This document shows positions 53,001 through 62,562 of a stretch of DNA of 64,000 nucleotides, piece by piece; position 1 is the stretch's first letter, and every line of letters begins with the position of its first letter. Source of the stretch: Allofournierella sp. (lineage in GTDB: Bacteria > Bacillota > Clostridia > Oscillospirales > Ruminococcaceae); contig JAHHRU010000004.1 in the NCBI GenBank assembly GCA_020025635.1, positions 1 to 64,000 of the forward strand, in the 5' to 3' direction. The notes under the pieces were generated by a model, which worked only from the letters and a program-made list of their open reading frames with translations, did no database searches and had not been told where the DNA came from. A program made the translations under genes and the position numbers.

Positions 53001-55250
53001 TTACATGCCCAGCTGCAGCTGTTCTGCAAGGTCTTCTTCCCGGATCAGGGCACCTGCCGCCGGCAGGGTGCGCACCCGATACCGGTGCGGATTGGTGATT
53101 TCCAGCTCGCCTGCCGGCTTGATGCTGGTGATGTGCTGGTTCTTTTTCAGGGTGATCACCGCAACACCCAGCGAATCGCGGGTGCGCTTTTCGCTGATCT
53201 GGGTGGAATGCACCAGCAAAAGCCGCCCGCCGCTGGTTCGGATGGAAAGCTCGGTTTCCTCTGGCAGCTGCAGCATTCCGGCAAGCTTTTCCTTGTCGCT
53301 GTAAGCCTTCAGCAGCTTTTTGCGGTTCTGCTTGGTTGCATAGCTTTCCATGGGGATCTTTGCGGCCTTGCCGTTTTCATAAAGGAACAGCATGTATCCG
53401 CTGTAATCATCGGTCACAGCCAGGAACATGGGCATCTCGCCTTCGTCCATTCCCAGTGTGGCCGCCACAAAATCGCCCAAAACGCTTGCCTTGCCGTCGG
53501 CAAAATCGCCCACACGGCACTTGTACACCTGCTGGCGGTCGGTAAAGAACAGCATCCAGGCGGTATTATGGGTCTCGCTCTCCCAAACGATCTCGTCCCC
53601 TTCCTTGAGCTTATGCTCGCCGCTCATGCGCAGAGACTGGGGCGTGATCTTTTTGAAGTAGCCTTCCTTTGTGTAGAACACATGCACAGGATAATCCGGC
53701 ATCTGATCTTCCGGCGCTGCCTGTTCCTCGTCGGGCAGATCGTAAAGGATGGTGGTGCGGCGGGGTTCGCCGTACTTTTTACTCACAGCGGCCAGCTCGT
53801 CCATAATGATCCGGCGCAGCTTCGCCTTGGAGCGCAGAATGTCTTCCAGCCGTTCGATCTCCTTTTCCAAATCCTCGATCTCCTGTGTGCGCTTGAGGAT
53901 GTATTCCCGGTTCAGGTGGCGCAGCTTGATTTCAGCCACATATTCCGCCTGCACCTGATCGATGCCGAAGCCGATCATCAGGTTGGGAACGACCTCGGTT
54001 TCCTCTTCGGTTTCCCGCACGATGCGGATGGCCTTGTCAATATCCAGCAGGATGGCCTTGAGGCCCTTGAGCAGGTGCAGGCGTTTCTCTTTGCCCTTCA
54101 GCTCAAAATAGGTGCGCCGGCGCACGCACTCGGTGCGGAAAGCAACCCACTCGTTCAAGATCTGGCCCACGCCCATTACCCGGGGCTCGCCGCCCACCAG
54201 GATGTTGAAGTTGCAGCCGAAGCTGTCCTCCAGCGGGGTCAGGCGGAACAGCTTCTGCATCACCTTTTCCGGCTCCTGCCCGCGTTTCAGATCCAGCGTG
54301 AGGCGCAGGCCGTTCAGGTCGGTCTCGTCACGCATATCGCTGATTTCCTTCACCTTGCCGGCCTTCACCAGCTCGGCGATCTTGTCCATGATGGCTTCCA
54401 CGGTGGTGGTGGGCGGGATGCGGGTGATCTCCAGCATGTTGCCATCCTTCACATAATCATACACCGCGCGCACACGCACGCTTCCGCGGCCGGTTTCATA
54501 GATGCGGCGCATTTCGGCCTCATCGTATAAGATCTCACCGCCGCCGGAAAAATCCGGAGCCGGCATGGTGCTGAGGAGATCATGCTCCGGGTCCTTCATC
54601 AAAGCGATGGTGGCATTGCACAGCTCGGCCAGATTGAAGGAGCAGATGTTGGAAGCCATGCCAACGGCGATGCCCAGCGTATTGTTTGCCAGAATGGTGG
54701 GGAAGGTCACCGGCAGCAGGGTGGGCTCGGTGGTGGTGCCGTCATAGTTGGGCACAAAGTCCACGGTATCCTTGTCGATATCCCGGAACAGCTCCTCACA
54801 GATGGGTTCCAGCTTTGCCTCGGTGTATCGGCTGGCGGCGTAGGCCATATCCCGGCTGTACGCCTTACCGAAGTTGCCCTTGGAATCCACAAAAGGCACC
54901 AGCAGGCTTTCGTTGCCCCGGCCCATGCGGACCATGGTATCGTAGATCGCCTGATCGCCGTGGGGGTTCAGGTGCATGGTGCTGCCCACGATGTTGGCGC
55001 TCTTGGTGCGCCCGCCCTTCAAAAGGCCCATGCCGTACATGGTGTACAGCAGCTTGCGGTGCGCCGGCTTGAAGCCGTCGATCTCCGGCAGGGCACGGCT
55101 GATGATCACGCTCATGGCGTAGGGCATATAGTTTTTTTCCAGTGTTTGGGTGATGGGGCTGTCCAGCACAAGGCCGGCATCCAGGATCTCCACATTGTCG
55201 CCCAACTGCGGGCGCTGGGGAGTTTTTTTCTTTGTTTGTTTTTTTGCCAT
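53001..55250 (-). CDS. parC: Topoisomerase IV subunit A (ParC-like)
   Basis: A 749-residue type IIA topoisomerase A subunit that cuts and reseals DNA. The catalytic Tyr is Tyr142 (SRYTEAKL), in a winged-helix context. A coiled-coil of about 60 residues follows (EIEDLEKEIERLEDILRSKAKL), then beta-pinwheel blades. No GyrA box (QRRGGKG-like) is present, which argues for topoisomerase IV rather than gyrase. In the quinolone-resistance region, the usual HPHGDSAVYD reads NPHGDQAIYD: Gln100 replaces the key Ser, while the later Asp is kept. It lies 18 bases downstream of the B subunit. Confidence 0.88.
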   Translation of the reverse strand: MAKKQTKKKTPQRPQLGDNVEILDAGLVLDSPITQTLEKNYMPYAMSVIISRALPEIDGFKPAHRKLLYTMYGMGLLKGGRTKSANIVGSTMHLNPHGDQAIYDTMVRMGRGNESLLVPFVDSKGNFGKAYSRDMAYAASRYTEAKLEPICEELFRDIDKDTVDFVPNYDGTTTEPTLLPVTFPTILANNTLGIAVGMASNICSFNLAELCNATIALMKDPEHDLLSTMPAPDFSGGGEILYDEAEMRRIYETGRGSVRVRAVYDYVKDGNMLEITRIPPTTTVEAIMDKIAELVKAGKVKEISDMRDETDLNGLRLTLDLKRGQEPEKVMQKLFRLTPLEDSFGCNFNILVGGEPRVMGVGQILNEWVAFRTECVRRRTYFELKGKEKRLHLLKGLKAILLDIDKAIRIVRETEEETEVVPNLMIGFGIDQVQAEYVAEIKLRHLNREYILKRTQEIEDLEKEIERLEDILRSKAKLRRIIMDELAAVSKKYGEPRRTTILYDLPDEEQAAPEDQMPDYPVHVFYTKEGYFKKITPQSLRMSGEHKLKEGDEIVWESETHNTAWMLFFTDRQQVYKCRVGDFADGKASVLGDFVAATLGMDEGEMPMFLAVTDDYSGYMLFLYENGKAAKIPMESYATKQNRKKLLKAYSDKEKLAGMLQLPEETELSIRTSGGRLLLVHSTQISEKRTRDSLGVAVITLKKNQHITSIKPAGELEITNPHRYRVRTLPAAGALIREEDLAEQLQLGM

Positions 55251-55268
55251 TCTTCTCTCCCCTTCCTG

Positions 55269-57248
55269 TTAAGATACATCCAGATCATCCAGATATTCCG
55301 CACCGTGGCGGGCAATGTGCTCTTTGCGGCCGGCCAGGTTGTCACCCAGCAGCAGCTCGAACATTTCGGCGGTGCGCTCCACCCCTTCCGGCTCCACCCG
55401 GATCAAACGGCGGCTTTCCGGGCTCATGGTGGTGAGCCACATCATTTCGGGATCGTTTTCACCAAGGCCCTTGGAGCGTTGAATGGTGTATTTTTCCTTG
55501 TTCCCGATGCGGGCCAGGATATCGGCCTTTTCCGGCTCGGTGTAAGCAAAATAAGTTTTCGACTTGGTGTTGATCTCATACAGGGGCGATTCCGCAATGT
55601 AAACGTAGCCTTCCTGAATGAGGGTGGGCACCAGCCGGTAGATCATGGTCAAAATCAGGGTGCGGATCTGGTATCCGTCCACGTCCGCATCGGTACAGAT
55701 CACCACCTTGTTGAACCGGAGATTTTCCAGATTGAAGGTGGCCAGATCTTTTTTGGCCTTGCCGCCCAGCTCCACACCGCAGCCCATGACCTTGATGAGG
55801 TCGGTGATGATCTCGGATTTGAAGATGCGGGAGTAATCGGCCTTCAGGCAGTTCAGGATCTTGCCGCGCACCGGCATGATGGCCTGGAATTCCGCATCCC
55901 GGCTCTGCTTAACAGCGCCCATAGCGGAATCACCCTCCACGATGTAAAGCTCCCGGCGGGAGGGGTCCTTGGTGCGGCAGTCCACAAACTTGGCCACACG
56001 GTTTGCAATGTCGATCTGGCTGGACATGGTCTTTTTGATGCTCTGGCGGGTCTTTTCCGCATGCTCACGGCTTTGCTTGTTGATGAGCGCCTGCTGGCAG
56101 AGCTTTTGGGCCTCGTCCGGCTTTTCCATGAAATAAACTTCCAGATTGTGCTTCAAAAACTCGGTCATGGCCTGGGCCACGCCCTTGTTGGTGATTGCCT
56201 TTTTGGTCTGGTTCTCGTAGCTGGTCCGGGTGGAAAAGCTGCTGGAAACATACACCAGGCAGTCCTGCACATCTGCAAAGGTGATTTTGGACTCGTTCTT
56301 TTTGTACAGGTTTTTGTTTTTCAAAAAGCTGTCGATCTGGTTCACAAAGGCAGTGCGCACCGCACGGTCCGGGCTGCCGCCATGCTCCAGCCAGCTGGAG
56401 TTGTGGTAATATTCCAGCATCTGCACCTTGTTGGAAAAGCAGAATGCGGCGCTCATCTTTACCTTGTATTCAGGCAGATCCGCCCGATCCCGGCAGGACG
56501 CCTCTGACTCGATGCTCACCACCGGGGTGAGGGTATCTTCGCCGGCCAGCTCGTTCACATAATCCTCAATGCCTTTTTCGTAATAGAATTCCTGTGTGGT
56601 CTTCTGGCTGCCGGTCTCGTCCACCAAAATCAGGGTCAGGCCCGCATTGACCACCGCCTGCCGCTTCATGGTGTCGGCAAAATATTCGGTGGGAACATTG
56701 ATATCGGTGAACACCGACCGGTCCGGCTTCCAGCGGATGATGGTGCCGGTTTTGCGCTTTGGGGCCGGCTCCTGGGTCATTTCGCCAAAGGGCTCGCCTT
56801 CCCGGAATTCCAGGTGATAATGGGTGCTGTCCCGGTAAACGTCGGCAGTCATCCACTCGCTGGCATACTGTGTGGCGCACAGGCCAAGACCGTTTAAGCC
56901 CAGGGCGTATTCGTAGTTGTCTTCACCGGCGGTGTATTTGCCGCCGGCGTACATCTCACAAAACACCAGCTCCCAGTTGTAGCGCTGCTCCACCGGGTTG
57001 TAGTCAACGGGAAGGCCCCGTCCGCCGTCCTCCACCTGAACGCTGCCATCCTTGAAACGGGTCAGGGTGATTCGGGTGCCGTAGCCCTCACGGGCTTCGT
57101 CGATGGAGTTGGAAAGGATCTCAAAAATAGAATGGGCGCAGCCATCCACACCGTCCGAGCCGAAAATAACGGCCGGGCGTTTGCGAACTCGATCGGCTCC
57201 CTTCAGCGCGGTGATGCTGTCGTTTCCGTATTGCTGTTTCTTTGCCAA
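55269..57248 (-). CDS. parE: Topoisomerase IV subunit B (ParE-like)
   Basis: A 659-residue ATPase subunit. The GHKL N-terminal domain has EILSNSIDEAREG (the usual D before NS is Ser) and the transducer follows. The TOPRIM domain carries YIVEGDSAMG and the metal motif CTDADVDGYQIRT. It partners with parC downstream. The start is TTG at 57248: GGAGGAGA lies eight bases upstream, while an upstream TTG at 57263 would start inside it. It lacks the long GyrB insertion and, with ParC's missing GyrA box, is best read as topoisomerase IV, although the sequence is divergent. Confidence 0.88.
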   Translation of the reverse strand: MAKKQQYGNDSITALKGADRVRKRPAVIFGSDGVDGCAHSIFEILSNSIDEAREGYGTRITLTRFKDGSVQVEDGGRGLPVDYNPVEQRYNWELVFCEMYAGGKYTAGEDNYEYALGLNGLGLCATQYASEWMTADVYRDSTHYHLEFREGEPFGEMTQEPAPKRKTGTIIRWKPDRSVFTDINVPTEYFADTMKRQAVVNAGLTLILVDETGSQKTTQEFYYEKGIEDYVNELAGEDTLTPVVSIESEASCRDRADLPEYKVKMSAAFCFSNKVQMLEYYHNSSWLEHGGSPDRAVRTAFVNQIDSFLKNKNLYKKNESKITFADVQDCLVYVSSSFSTRTSYENQTKKAITNKGVAQAMTEFLKHNLEVYFMEKPDEAQKLCQQALINKQSREHAEKTRQSIKKTMSSQIDIANRVAKFVDCRTKDPSRRELYIVEGDSAMGAVKQSRDAEFQAIMPVRGKILNCLKADYSRIFKSEIITDLIKVMGCGVELGGKAKKDLATFNLENLRFNKVVICTDADVDGYQIRTLILTMIYRLVPTLIQEGYVYIAESPLYEINTKSKTYFAYTEPEKADILARIGNKEKYTIQRSKGLGENDPEMMWLTTMSPESRRLIRVEPEGVERTAEMFELLLGDNLAGRKEHIARHGAEYLDDLDVS

Positions 57249-57323
57249 ATCATTCTCCTCCAAATAAGCCGGGGGTCTCGCGCTTTTGTACCCTCAGCCA
57301 TAATCATAACACGCACATCTATT

Positions 57324-57353
57324 ATTTAACCATGCCGGGCCGGCAAATGTCAA
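57324..57353 (-). promoter_or_regulatory. Sigma-A promoter of parE-parC
   Basis: Minus-strand TTGACA, 18-base spacer, TTAAAT, about 75 bases before the parE start. Confidence 0.65.
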
Positions 57354-57369
57354 GGCTGGCCCAGGGCCG

Positions 57370-57410
57370 AAAAAGCCACGGGACCGCCGGTTTCACCGGG
57401 GCCCCGTGGC
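57370..57410 (-). terminator. Intrinsic terminator of the dnaB-ftsH operon
   Basis: Stem GCCACGGG / CCCGTGGC enclosing GGTGAAACC-type inner pairing, followed by T5 on the minus strand, about 22 bases past the zinc-ribbon gene. Confidence 0.88.
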
Positions 57411-57431
57411 CATTTATGGTTTGTTTGAGCC

Positions 57432-58424
57432 TTAGCGCAGGAAGATACCGATCACTACGGTGACTGCGCAGAGCACCGCTGTAATGGGCGGGGCCCAGCG
57501 GATGATCATCTCTGCGATTTCATCCTTTCGGGCATCTTCCGCTTCACGGCGGGTGCTGCGGCGCGGCTGCTCATACTCATATTCGTCCTCGTACTCTGCC
57601 TCTTCCACAACAGGCTGGCGGTACTCTCTGCGGGCGCCGGCACGGGGCGGGGCAAACTGCATATCGCTGTCATCCTCGTCATCCATCACGCTCGGCTGCG
57701 GGCGGGAAACGGCCGGCTGCGGGCAGCCTGACTGGACCGGAGGCACCATGCGGGTGGGCTCTTCCGGGCGGGCAGTGGGCGCCATGCGGGTGGGCTCCTG
57801 GTCGGTTGCCGGGGCAGGTGCTGCGCCCTGCTGCAGCAGGCTGGACAGGGTGTTCTGCAGCAGGATGCGGTCTGCACCGCACTCGCTGCACCACACGCCC
57901 TCTTCTTCACGGGGATGGAACGCACCGCAGGCGCAGTACCAGCCATCCTCGGTCACCTGAGGAACCACGGTCAAACCGTCCTTATGGGTGCGGTCACACA
58001 GCTTTTTCGCAATATCGGCGGGCAGCTTTTTTGCAGGCTGCAGCCGAACCCGGGAATACCCGGCAAGTTCTTCGGTGGAGCCGTCTGCGAAATAGGCCAT
58101 TTCCAGGTCCACTTCCACACTGCCGATGGGAGACTGGCTGATATACACTGCATCATCGGCACCGAACACCTGGCCGTTGGCAGTGTCCAGATCCTGATAA
58201 TAGAACTGATCCGCACAGACCACTGCACCGGTACGGTCCTTGCAGCGGAAACGGATCGCAAGGCCGGTCAGCGGGCGGGCCGTGATATTTTTGAACGACA
58301 GGCAGACCGCCACATCGCCGCTCACATCGCCTTTGAGCAGCTCCACCCGAACAAACTGGACCGGGCTGCCTTTGGTGTAATAGTTCGCACGGGACTGAGC
58401 CAAAAGGTCAAAATTCTCTTCCAT
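57432..58424 (-). CDS. Uncharacterised tail-anchored zinc-ribbon protein
   Basis: A 330-residue protein I do not recognise. Residues 1-135 look like an all-beta domain (VRVELLKGDVSGDVAVCLSF). A zinc-ribbon follows: Cys164-x-Cys166 and Cys179-x2-Cys182 (WYCACGAFH…VWCSECG). Next comes a disordered Pro/Arg/Glu-rich stretch with a duplicated EPTRM (about 209-228) and a Tyr/Glu-rich part (AEYEDEYEYEQPRR). A final membrane segment (about 308-329, ITAVLCAVTVVIGIFL) with no signal peptide makes it tail-anchored, mostly cytoplasmic. It follows ftsH after 18 bases, so it might act with or be a substrate of FtsH; that is inference. Confidence 0.7.
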   Translation of the reverse strand: MEENFDLLAQSRANYYTKGSPVQFVRVELLKGDVSGDVAVCLSFKNITARPLTGLAIRFRCKDRTGAVVCADQFYYQDLDTANGQVFGADDAVYISQSPIGSVEVDLEMAYFADGSTEELAGYSRVRLQPAKKLPADIAKKLCDRTHKDGLTVVPQVTEDGWYCACGAFHPREEEGVWCSECGADRILLQNTLSSLLQQGAAPAPATDQEPTRMAPTARPEEPTRMVPPVQSGCPQPAVSRPQPSVMDDEDDSDMQFAPPRAGARREYRQPVVEEAEYEDEYEYEQPRRSTRREAEDARKDEIAEMIIRWAPPITAVLCAVTVVIGIFLR

Positions 58425-58442
58425 GAAAGATCTGCTCCTTCC

Positions 58443-60581
58443 TTATTCCACAGGCCGGGAAGGCTCTTCCTGCTGCTGAGGAACCTGCTGGGCCTGGGGC
58501 TCTTCCGGCTGCTGCAAAGTTTCTTCTGCCTGAGGGGCTTCCGGCTGCTGGGGAGCCTGCTGTTCCTGCGGGGCTTCCGGCTGCTGTGCCGGCTTTTTCT
58601 CGCCTTTGTCAAAGGGCGGCAGGCTGCCGCCTTCCATGAGGATGCGGAATTCCTCACCGCTGAGCTTTTCACGCTGCATCAGGGCCTGGGCAACCACCTC
58701 AAGCTGATCCCGATGCTCGGAAAGGATGCGGCGGGCAGTCTCAAAGGCTTCATCCACAATGTCACGGATCTCGCTGTCGATCTCGGCGGCAATGGTCTCG
58801 GAATAGCCCTTGCCCTGAGAGAAGTCACGGCCCAGGAAGGTTTCACCCGGGTCCGAACCGTAAACAACAGGGCCCATGCGCTCCGAGAAGCCGTAGCGGG
58901 TCACCATGGAGCGTGCAGTCTCGGTGGCACGTTCCAGGTCGTTGGATGCGCCGGTGGAGATATCATCCAGCACCAGGTGCTCGGCCACACGGCCGCCCAG
59001 CAGGCTCACGATACGCTCCTGCATGGCGGTTTTGGTAACATAGCTTGCATCCTTATCCGGCAGATACATGGTGAAACCGCCGGCAGAACCGCGGGGAATG
59101 ATGCTGATCTGGTGCACCGGATCATTGGTGGGGCAGTACCAGCTGGTAATGGCATGGCCCGCCTCATGATAAGCGGTCAGGCGCTTTTCTGCTTCGGTAA
59201 CGACCCGGCTCTTTTTCTCGGGGCCGGCCACGACCTTGATGGAGGCCTCTTCGATCTCCTGCTCGGTAATGGCTTTTTTGCCGCGGCGGGCAGCCAGCAG
59301 GGCCGCCTCGTTCACCAGGTTTTCCAGGTCTGCGCCGGCAAAGCCAACGGTAGACTGGGCAATGGTTTTCAGGTTCACATCGGGAGCCAGGGGCTTTTTG
59401 CGGGTGTGCACCTTCAAAATGGCTTCACGGCCCTTCACATCCGGCAGGCCCACATAGACCTGACGGTCGAACCGGCCGGGACGAAGCAGAGCATGATCCA
59501 GGATATCGGCACGGTTGGTGGCGGCAATGACGATCACGCCTTCGTTTGCGCCAAAGCCGTCCATCTCAACCAGCATCTGGTTCAGGGTCTGCTCCCGCTC
59601 ATCATGGCCGCCGCCAAGGCCTGCGCCGCGCTGACGGCCCACCGCATCGATCTCATCGATGAAGATGATGCTGGGAGCCGACTTTTTGGCCTTATCGAAC
59701 AGGTCACGCACACGGGATGCGCCAACGCCCACATACATCTCCACAAAGTCAGAACCGGAGATGGAGTAGAAGGGCACGCCGGCTTCACCGGCGCAGGCAC
59801 GGGCCAGCAGGGTCTTACCGGTGCCCGGAGGGCCCACCAGCAGAACGCCGTGGGGAATGCGGGCACCCAGCGAGTTGAACTGGCCGGGGTTTTTCAAGAA
59901 CTGAACGATCTCTTCCAGCTCGGCCTTTTCCTCATCGGCACCGGCCACATCTGCAAAGGTGGTCTTGCGCTTATCGTCCGCCTGTTCTTTGACCTTGGCC
60001 TTGCCAACGTTCATCATGCCGCCGGCCTGACCGCCCCGGTACATGGTATAGAAGACGAACATCATGCCGCCCACCATCATGACCAAAAGCAGGATATCCA
60101 GCCAGGGAATCGCATTTTTCTGCGGAACAAAGTTGCGGTACATCGGGGCATCAGGGTTTGCCTCATTGTACTGCTCCACATACTTTTCCATGTCATTGTT
60201 CACGAACAATCCCGGGAAAGGCAGGCGGTAACTCACATGATAGATGCCCTCGCCCGCAGGCAGGCTTTCCGATGCGGGGGGCCCGCCCAGCATGGCGCTC
60301 AGCATCCCGCCGGCTGCCGGCTGGTTGGCCGCAGCCGAGGATTTTTCTGCGTTCTTGGGCAGATCGACCGTGCCGCTTTTCAGGGCCATTCGGATGATGC
60401 CGGTGTTCAGGTCCAGCTCAAAGCCGACCACCTGGTTTGCTTCAAAATAGCTCATGGCTTTGGAGTATGCCATAGAAGTGGTGTTCACGCCGCTGAAGCT
60501 GGACCAGAGGTTAAAAGCAAGCAGCAGCAATGCAAGCAGCACTGCCAGATAGACTCCGTTGAATTTGGGTTTGCGATGCAA
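58443..60581 (-). CDS. ftsH: ATP-dependent membrane protease FtsH
   Basis: A 712-residue hexameric AAA+ metalloprotease that degrades misfolded and regulatory membrane proteins. Two membrane segments (about 10-28 and 145-165) are followed by the AAA domain: Walker A VGPPGTGKTLL, the DEIDAVG Walker B and the SRH region RPGRFDR, then the zinc motif HEAGH. The last ~55 residues are an unusual Gln/Pro/Glu repeat tail (QQPEAPQEQQAPQQPEAPQ). The start is probably TTG at 60581: TAGGAG abuts the ATG at 60590 but has 9-base spacing to the TTG. It is in an operon with hpt, tilS and dnaB. Confidence 0.97.
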   Translation of the reverse strand: MHRKPKFNGVYLAVLLALLLLAFNLWSSFSGVNTTSMAYSKAMSYFEANQVVGFELDLNTGIIRMALKSGTVDLPKNAEKSSAAANQPAAGGMLSAMLGGPPASESLPAGEGIYHVSYRLPFPGLFVNNDMEKYVEQYNEANPDAPMYRNFVPQKNAIPWLDILLLVMMVGGMMFVFYTMYRGGQAGGMMNVGKAKVKEQADDKRKTTFADVAGADEEKAELEEIVQFLKNPGQFNSLGARIPHGVLLVGPPGTGKTLLARACAGEAGVPFYSISGSDFVEMYVGVGASRVRDLFDKAKKSAPSIIFIDEIDAVGRQRGAGLGGGHDEREQTLNQMLVEMDGFGANEGVIVIAATNRADILDHALLRPGRFDRQVYVGLPDVKGREAILKVHTRKKPLAPDVNLKTIAQSTVGFAGADLENLVNEAALLAARRGKKAITEQEIEEASIKVVAGPEKKSRVVTEAEKRLTAYHEAGHAITSWYCPTNDPVHQISIIPRGSAGGFTMYLPDKDASYVTKTAMQERIVSLLGGRVAEHLVLDDISTGASNDLERATETARSMVTRYGFSERMGPVVYGSDPGETFLGRDFSQGKGYSETIAAEIDSEIRDIVDEAFETARRILSEHRDQLEVVAQALMQREKLSGEEFRILMEGGSLPPFDKGEKKPAQQPEAPQEQQAPQQPEAPQAEETLQQPEEPQAQQVPQQQEEPSRPVE

Positions 60582-60635
60582 ATGCTTCATCTCCTATTTT
60601 CAGTGGTAATCGAGGTGTGCTCCTTTTCCGGCCGC

Positions 60636-61181
60636 TTACTTTTCGTAAACTTCCGGCTTCAGAATGCCCACATAGGGCAGGTTGCGGTATTTTTCATCAT
60701 AATCAAGGCCGTAGCCAACCACAAACTCATCAGGGACCTCGAAGCCAGCATAATCTGCTTTCAGGTCCACCATACGGCGGGAAGGCTTATCCATCAGGGT
60801 GGCAATGCGGATGCTGGCCGGGTTGCGGCTCTGCAGAAGGCTCTTCAGATAAGAAAGGGTCATGCCGGAATCCAGGATATCCTCCACGATCAAAATGTCC
60901 TTGCCGGTCAGGTCCTGATCCAGGTCCTTCACGATCTTGACCACGCCGCTGGTTTTGGTCTTGCCGCCATAGCTGGACACGACCATGAAATCGATCGCAC
61001 AGGGCAGGTCGATATAACGCATCAGATCAGCCAGATAAACCACAGCGCCCTTCAGCACCGTTACCAGCAGAAGGTTCTTTCCTTCGTAGTCTTTTGTGAT
61101 TTGAGCACCCATTTCGGAGCATTTTGCCTTCAGCTGCTCCTCACTGTAAAGAACTTTCAAAATATCGTTGCGCTGACTCAT
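60636..61181 (-). CDS. hpt: Hypoxanthine phosphoribosyltransferase
   Basis: A 181-residue purine-salvage enzyme making IMP or GMP from hypoxanthine or guanine plus PRPP. The PRPP-binding motif is ILIVEDILDSGMTL (about 99-112), with a conserved LLLVTVLKGAVVYLADL and the late FVVGYGLDYDEKYRNLPYVG. Length fits. The tilS-hpt-ftsH order is conserved in Firmicutes. Together with guaA and dgt it points to guanine-nucleotide handling in this window. Ribosome-binding site TTGGGGG. Confidence 0.98.
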   Translation of the reverse strand: MSQRNDILKVLYSEEQLKAKCSEMGAQITKDYEGKNLLLVTVLKGAVVYLADLMRYIDLPCAIDFMVVSSYGGKTKTSGVVKIVKDLDQDLTGKDILIVEDILDSGMTLSYLKSLLQSRNPASIRIATLMDKPSRRMVDLKADYAGFEVPDEFVVGYGLDYDEKYRNLPYVGILKPEVYEK

Positions 61182-61203
61182 TTCAGTACCCCCAAAATCT
61201 TAT

Positions 61204-62562
61204 TCAATCCTCTGTTTCCGGTTCGATCACCAGCAGCCTGACAGTTGTGCTGTCCGGGCGCAGGCCATGGGCAAACCCTTGGCCCCAGATCCACCGGATC
61301 TGGTTTTCCTCTGCCGCAAGCGGCAGGAAAAGCCGCTGCGAACCGGGAATTTCCAATTCATTGTAAAGCTTTTTCAGGCTTTTTTGCACATTGCGCCCTG
61401 CCGGCCTGAAAACATCTCCCGGCTGACGGGTGCGCAAACACATGCCATTTGATAGTTTATCATAATCTGCGCAATTCTTTAAGGCTTTTTTATGAATTTG
61501 CGCAAATTTTATACTTTCTTCACAATCTTTTCCCGTTAAAACACTTACAGTAAAGCAATATCCCCCCGGGAATCTGTATTTCCCGGGCTTCAGCGGCTGA
61601 CACAGCGGCGATTCATATTCTTTTCGTTCGCCTTCCTGAATTTGCAGCAAACCGTCTGCGGCTGAAAGAAAGGTGTTTTTTCCAAGGAACAGCCGTCCCC
61701 TGCCCGCCTTGAGGATCTTCTCCAGCTGGTCAAGATCGCTGCCCCGCAAAGCACGATGCTTTTCAACCAGCTGCGTGAGTGCCGCCTGCCGGATCACCGG
61801 CTCTTCCGAAAGGAGGGCCGAAATCTCCCAGCCATCCCCTTTTTGCGCCCGGGCCAAAAGCCCGGATGCCTGCCGGCCAAGATAATCCTCCAGCCGGCTC
61901 ATTTTGCGGCAGAACTGCCCCATTGCGGCCTGTGCCTTGGGGTTTACAGTGTCCAGTGCGGGAAGCGCATAGTGGCGGATGCGGTTTCGGGCATAATCAT
62001 CGGTCAGGTTGTCCGGGTCGGTGATATACGCAATGCCCCGCAAAGCACAGAATTGCTCCGCATCCTTTTTGGTCACGGTGAGCATCGGCCGGATAAACGG
62101 CCCCCGCTTTGCAGGGATGCCGCAGGCCCCCCGCACGCCGGTGCCCCGGGCCAGCCGAAACAGAAGGGTTTCCGCCTGGTCCGACAGGGTGTGGGCGGTG
62201 GCAATGCGCACCTTTGGCCCCGCCAGCGTTTCAAAGCAGCTGTACCGAAAATCTCGGCTCCATTCTTCGCTGCGGTGGCCGATTTCCGCATCCGACACAA
62301 AGCGGTGCAGCCGGACCCCGTTCTGCCGGCAGAATTCCTCCACAAAATCGGCCACCTTCACCGAGCCGGGCCGCAGCCGGTGGTCCACATGGACCGCCTC
62401 CAGGCTGCCGATTTCAAGCGCTTCCTTTTCATCCATCAAAAGCTGCAACAGGGCCATGGAGTCGGCCCCGCCCGAGGCCGCCGCTATGACCCTGTCACCG
62501 GGGCGGATCAGCTCTTCCTGACGGATGAAGGAGAGCACCGCCTGTTTAAACTGTTTATCCAT
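61204..62562 (-). CDS. tilS: tRNA(Ile)-lysidine synthetase
   Basis: A 452-residue ATP-pyrophosphatase that adds lysine to C34 of tRNA-Ile (CAU), changing both codon reading and charging. The PP-loop is SGGADSMALL (30-39), with conserved HVDHRLRPGS and RNRIRHYALPAL segments; a C-terminal TilS-specific domain ends the protein. It overlaps dnaB by 8 bases and is followed by hpt after 22 bases. Confidence 0.95.
   Translation of the reverse strand: MDKQFKQAVLSFIRQEELIRPGDRVIAAASGGADSMALLQLLMDEKEALEIGSLEAVHVDHRLRPGSVKVADFVEEFCRQNGVRLHRFVSDAEIGHRSEEWSRDFRYSCFETLAGPKVRIATAHTLSDQAETLLFRLARGTGVRGACGIPAKRGPFIRPMLTVTKKDAEQFCALRGIAYITDPDNLTDDYARNRIRHYALPALDTVNPKAQAAMGQFCRKMSRLEDYLGRQASGLLARAQKGDGWEISALLSEEPVIRQAALTQLVEKHRALRGSDLDQLEKILKAGRGRLFLGKNTFLSAADGLLQIQEGERKEYESPLCQPLKPGKYRFPGGYCFTVSVLTGKDCEESIKFAQIHKKALKNCADYDKLSNGMCLRTRQPGDVFRPAGRNVQKSLKKLYNELEIPGSQRLFLPLAAEENQIRWIWGQGFAHGLRPDSTTVRLLVIEPETED

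Noticed and set aside
53001..57248. Calling the topoisomerase pair gyrase (gyrA/gyrB)
   Set aside because: The A subunit has no GyrA box and neither gene lies near dnaN/recF; topoisomerase IV is the better reading.
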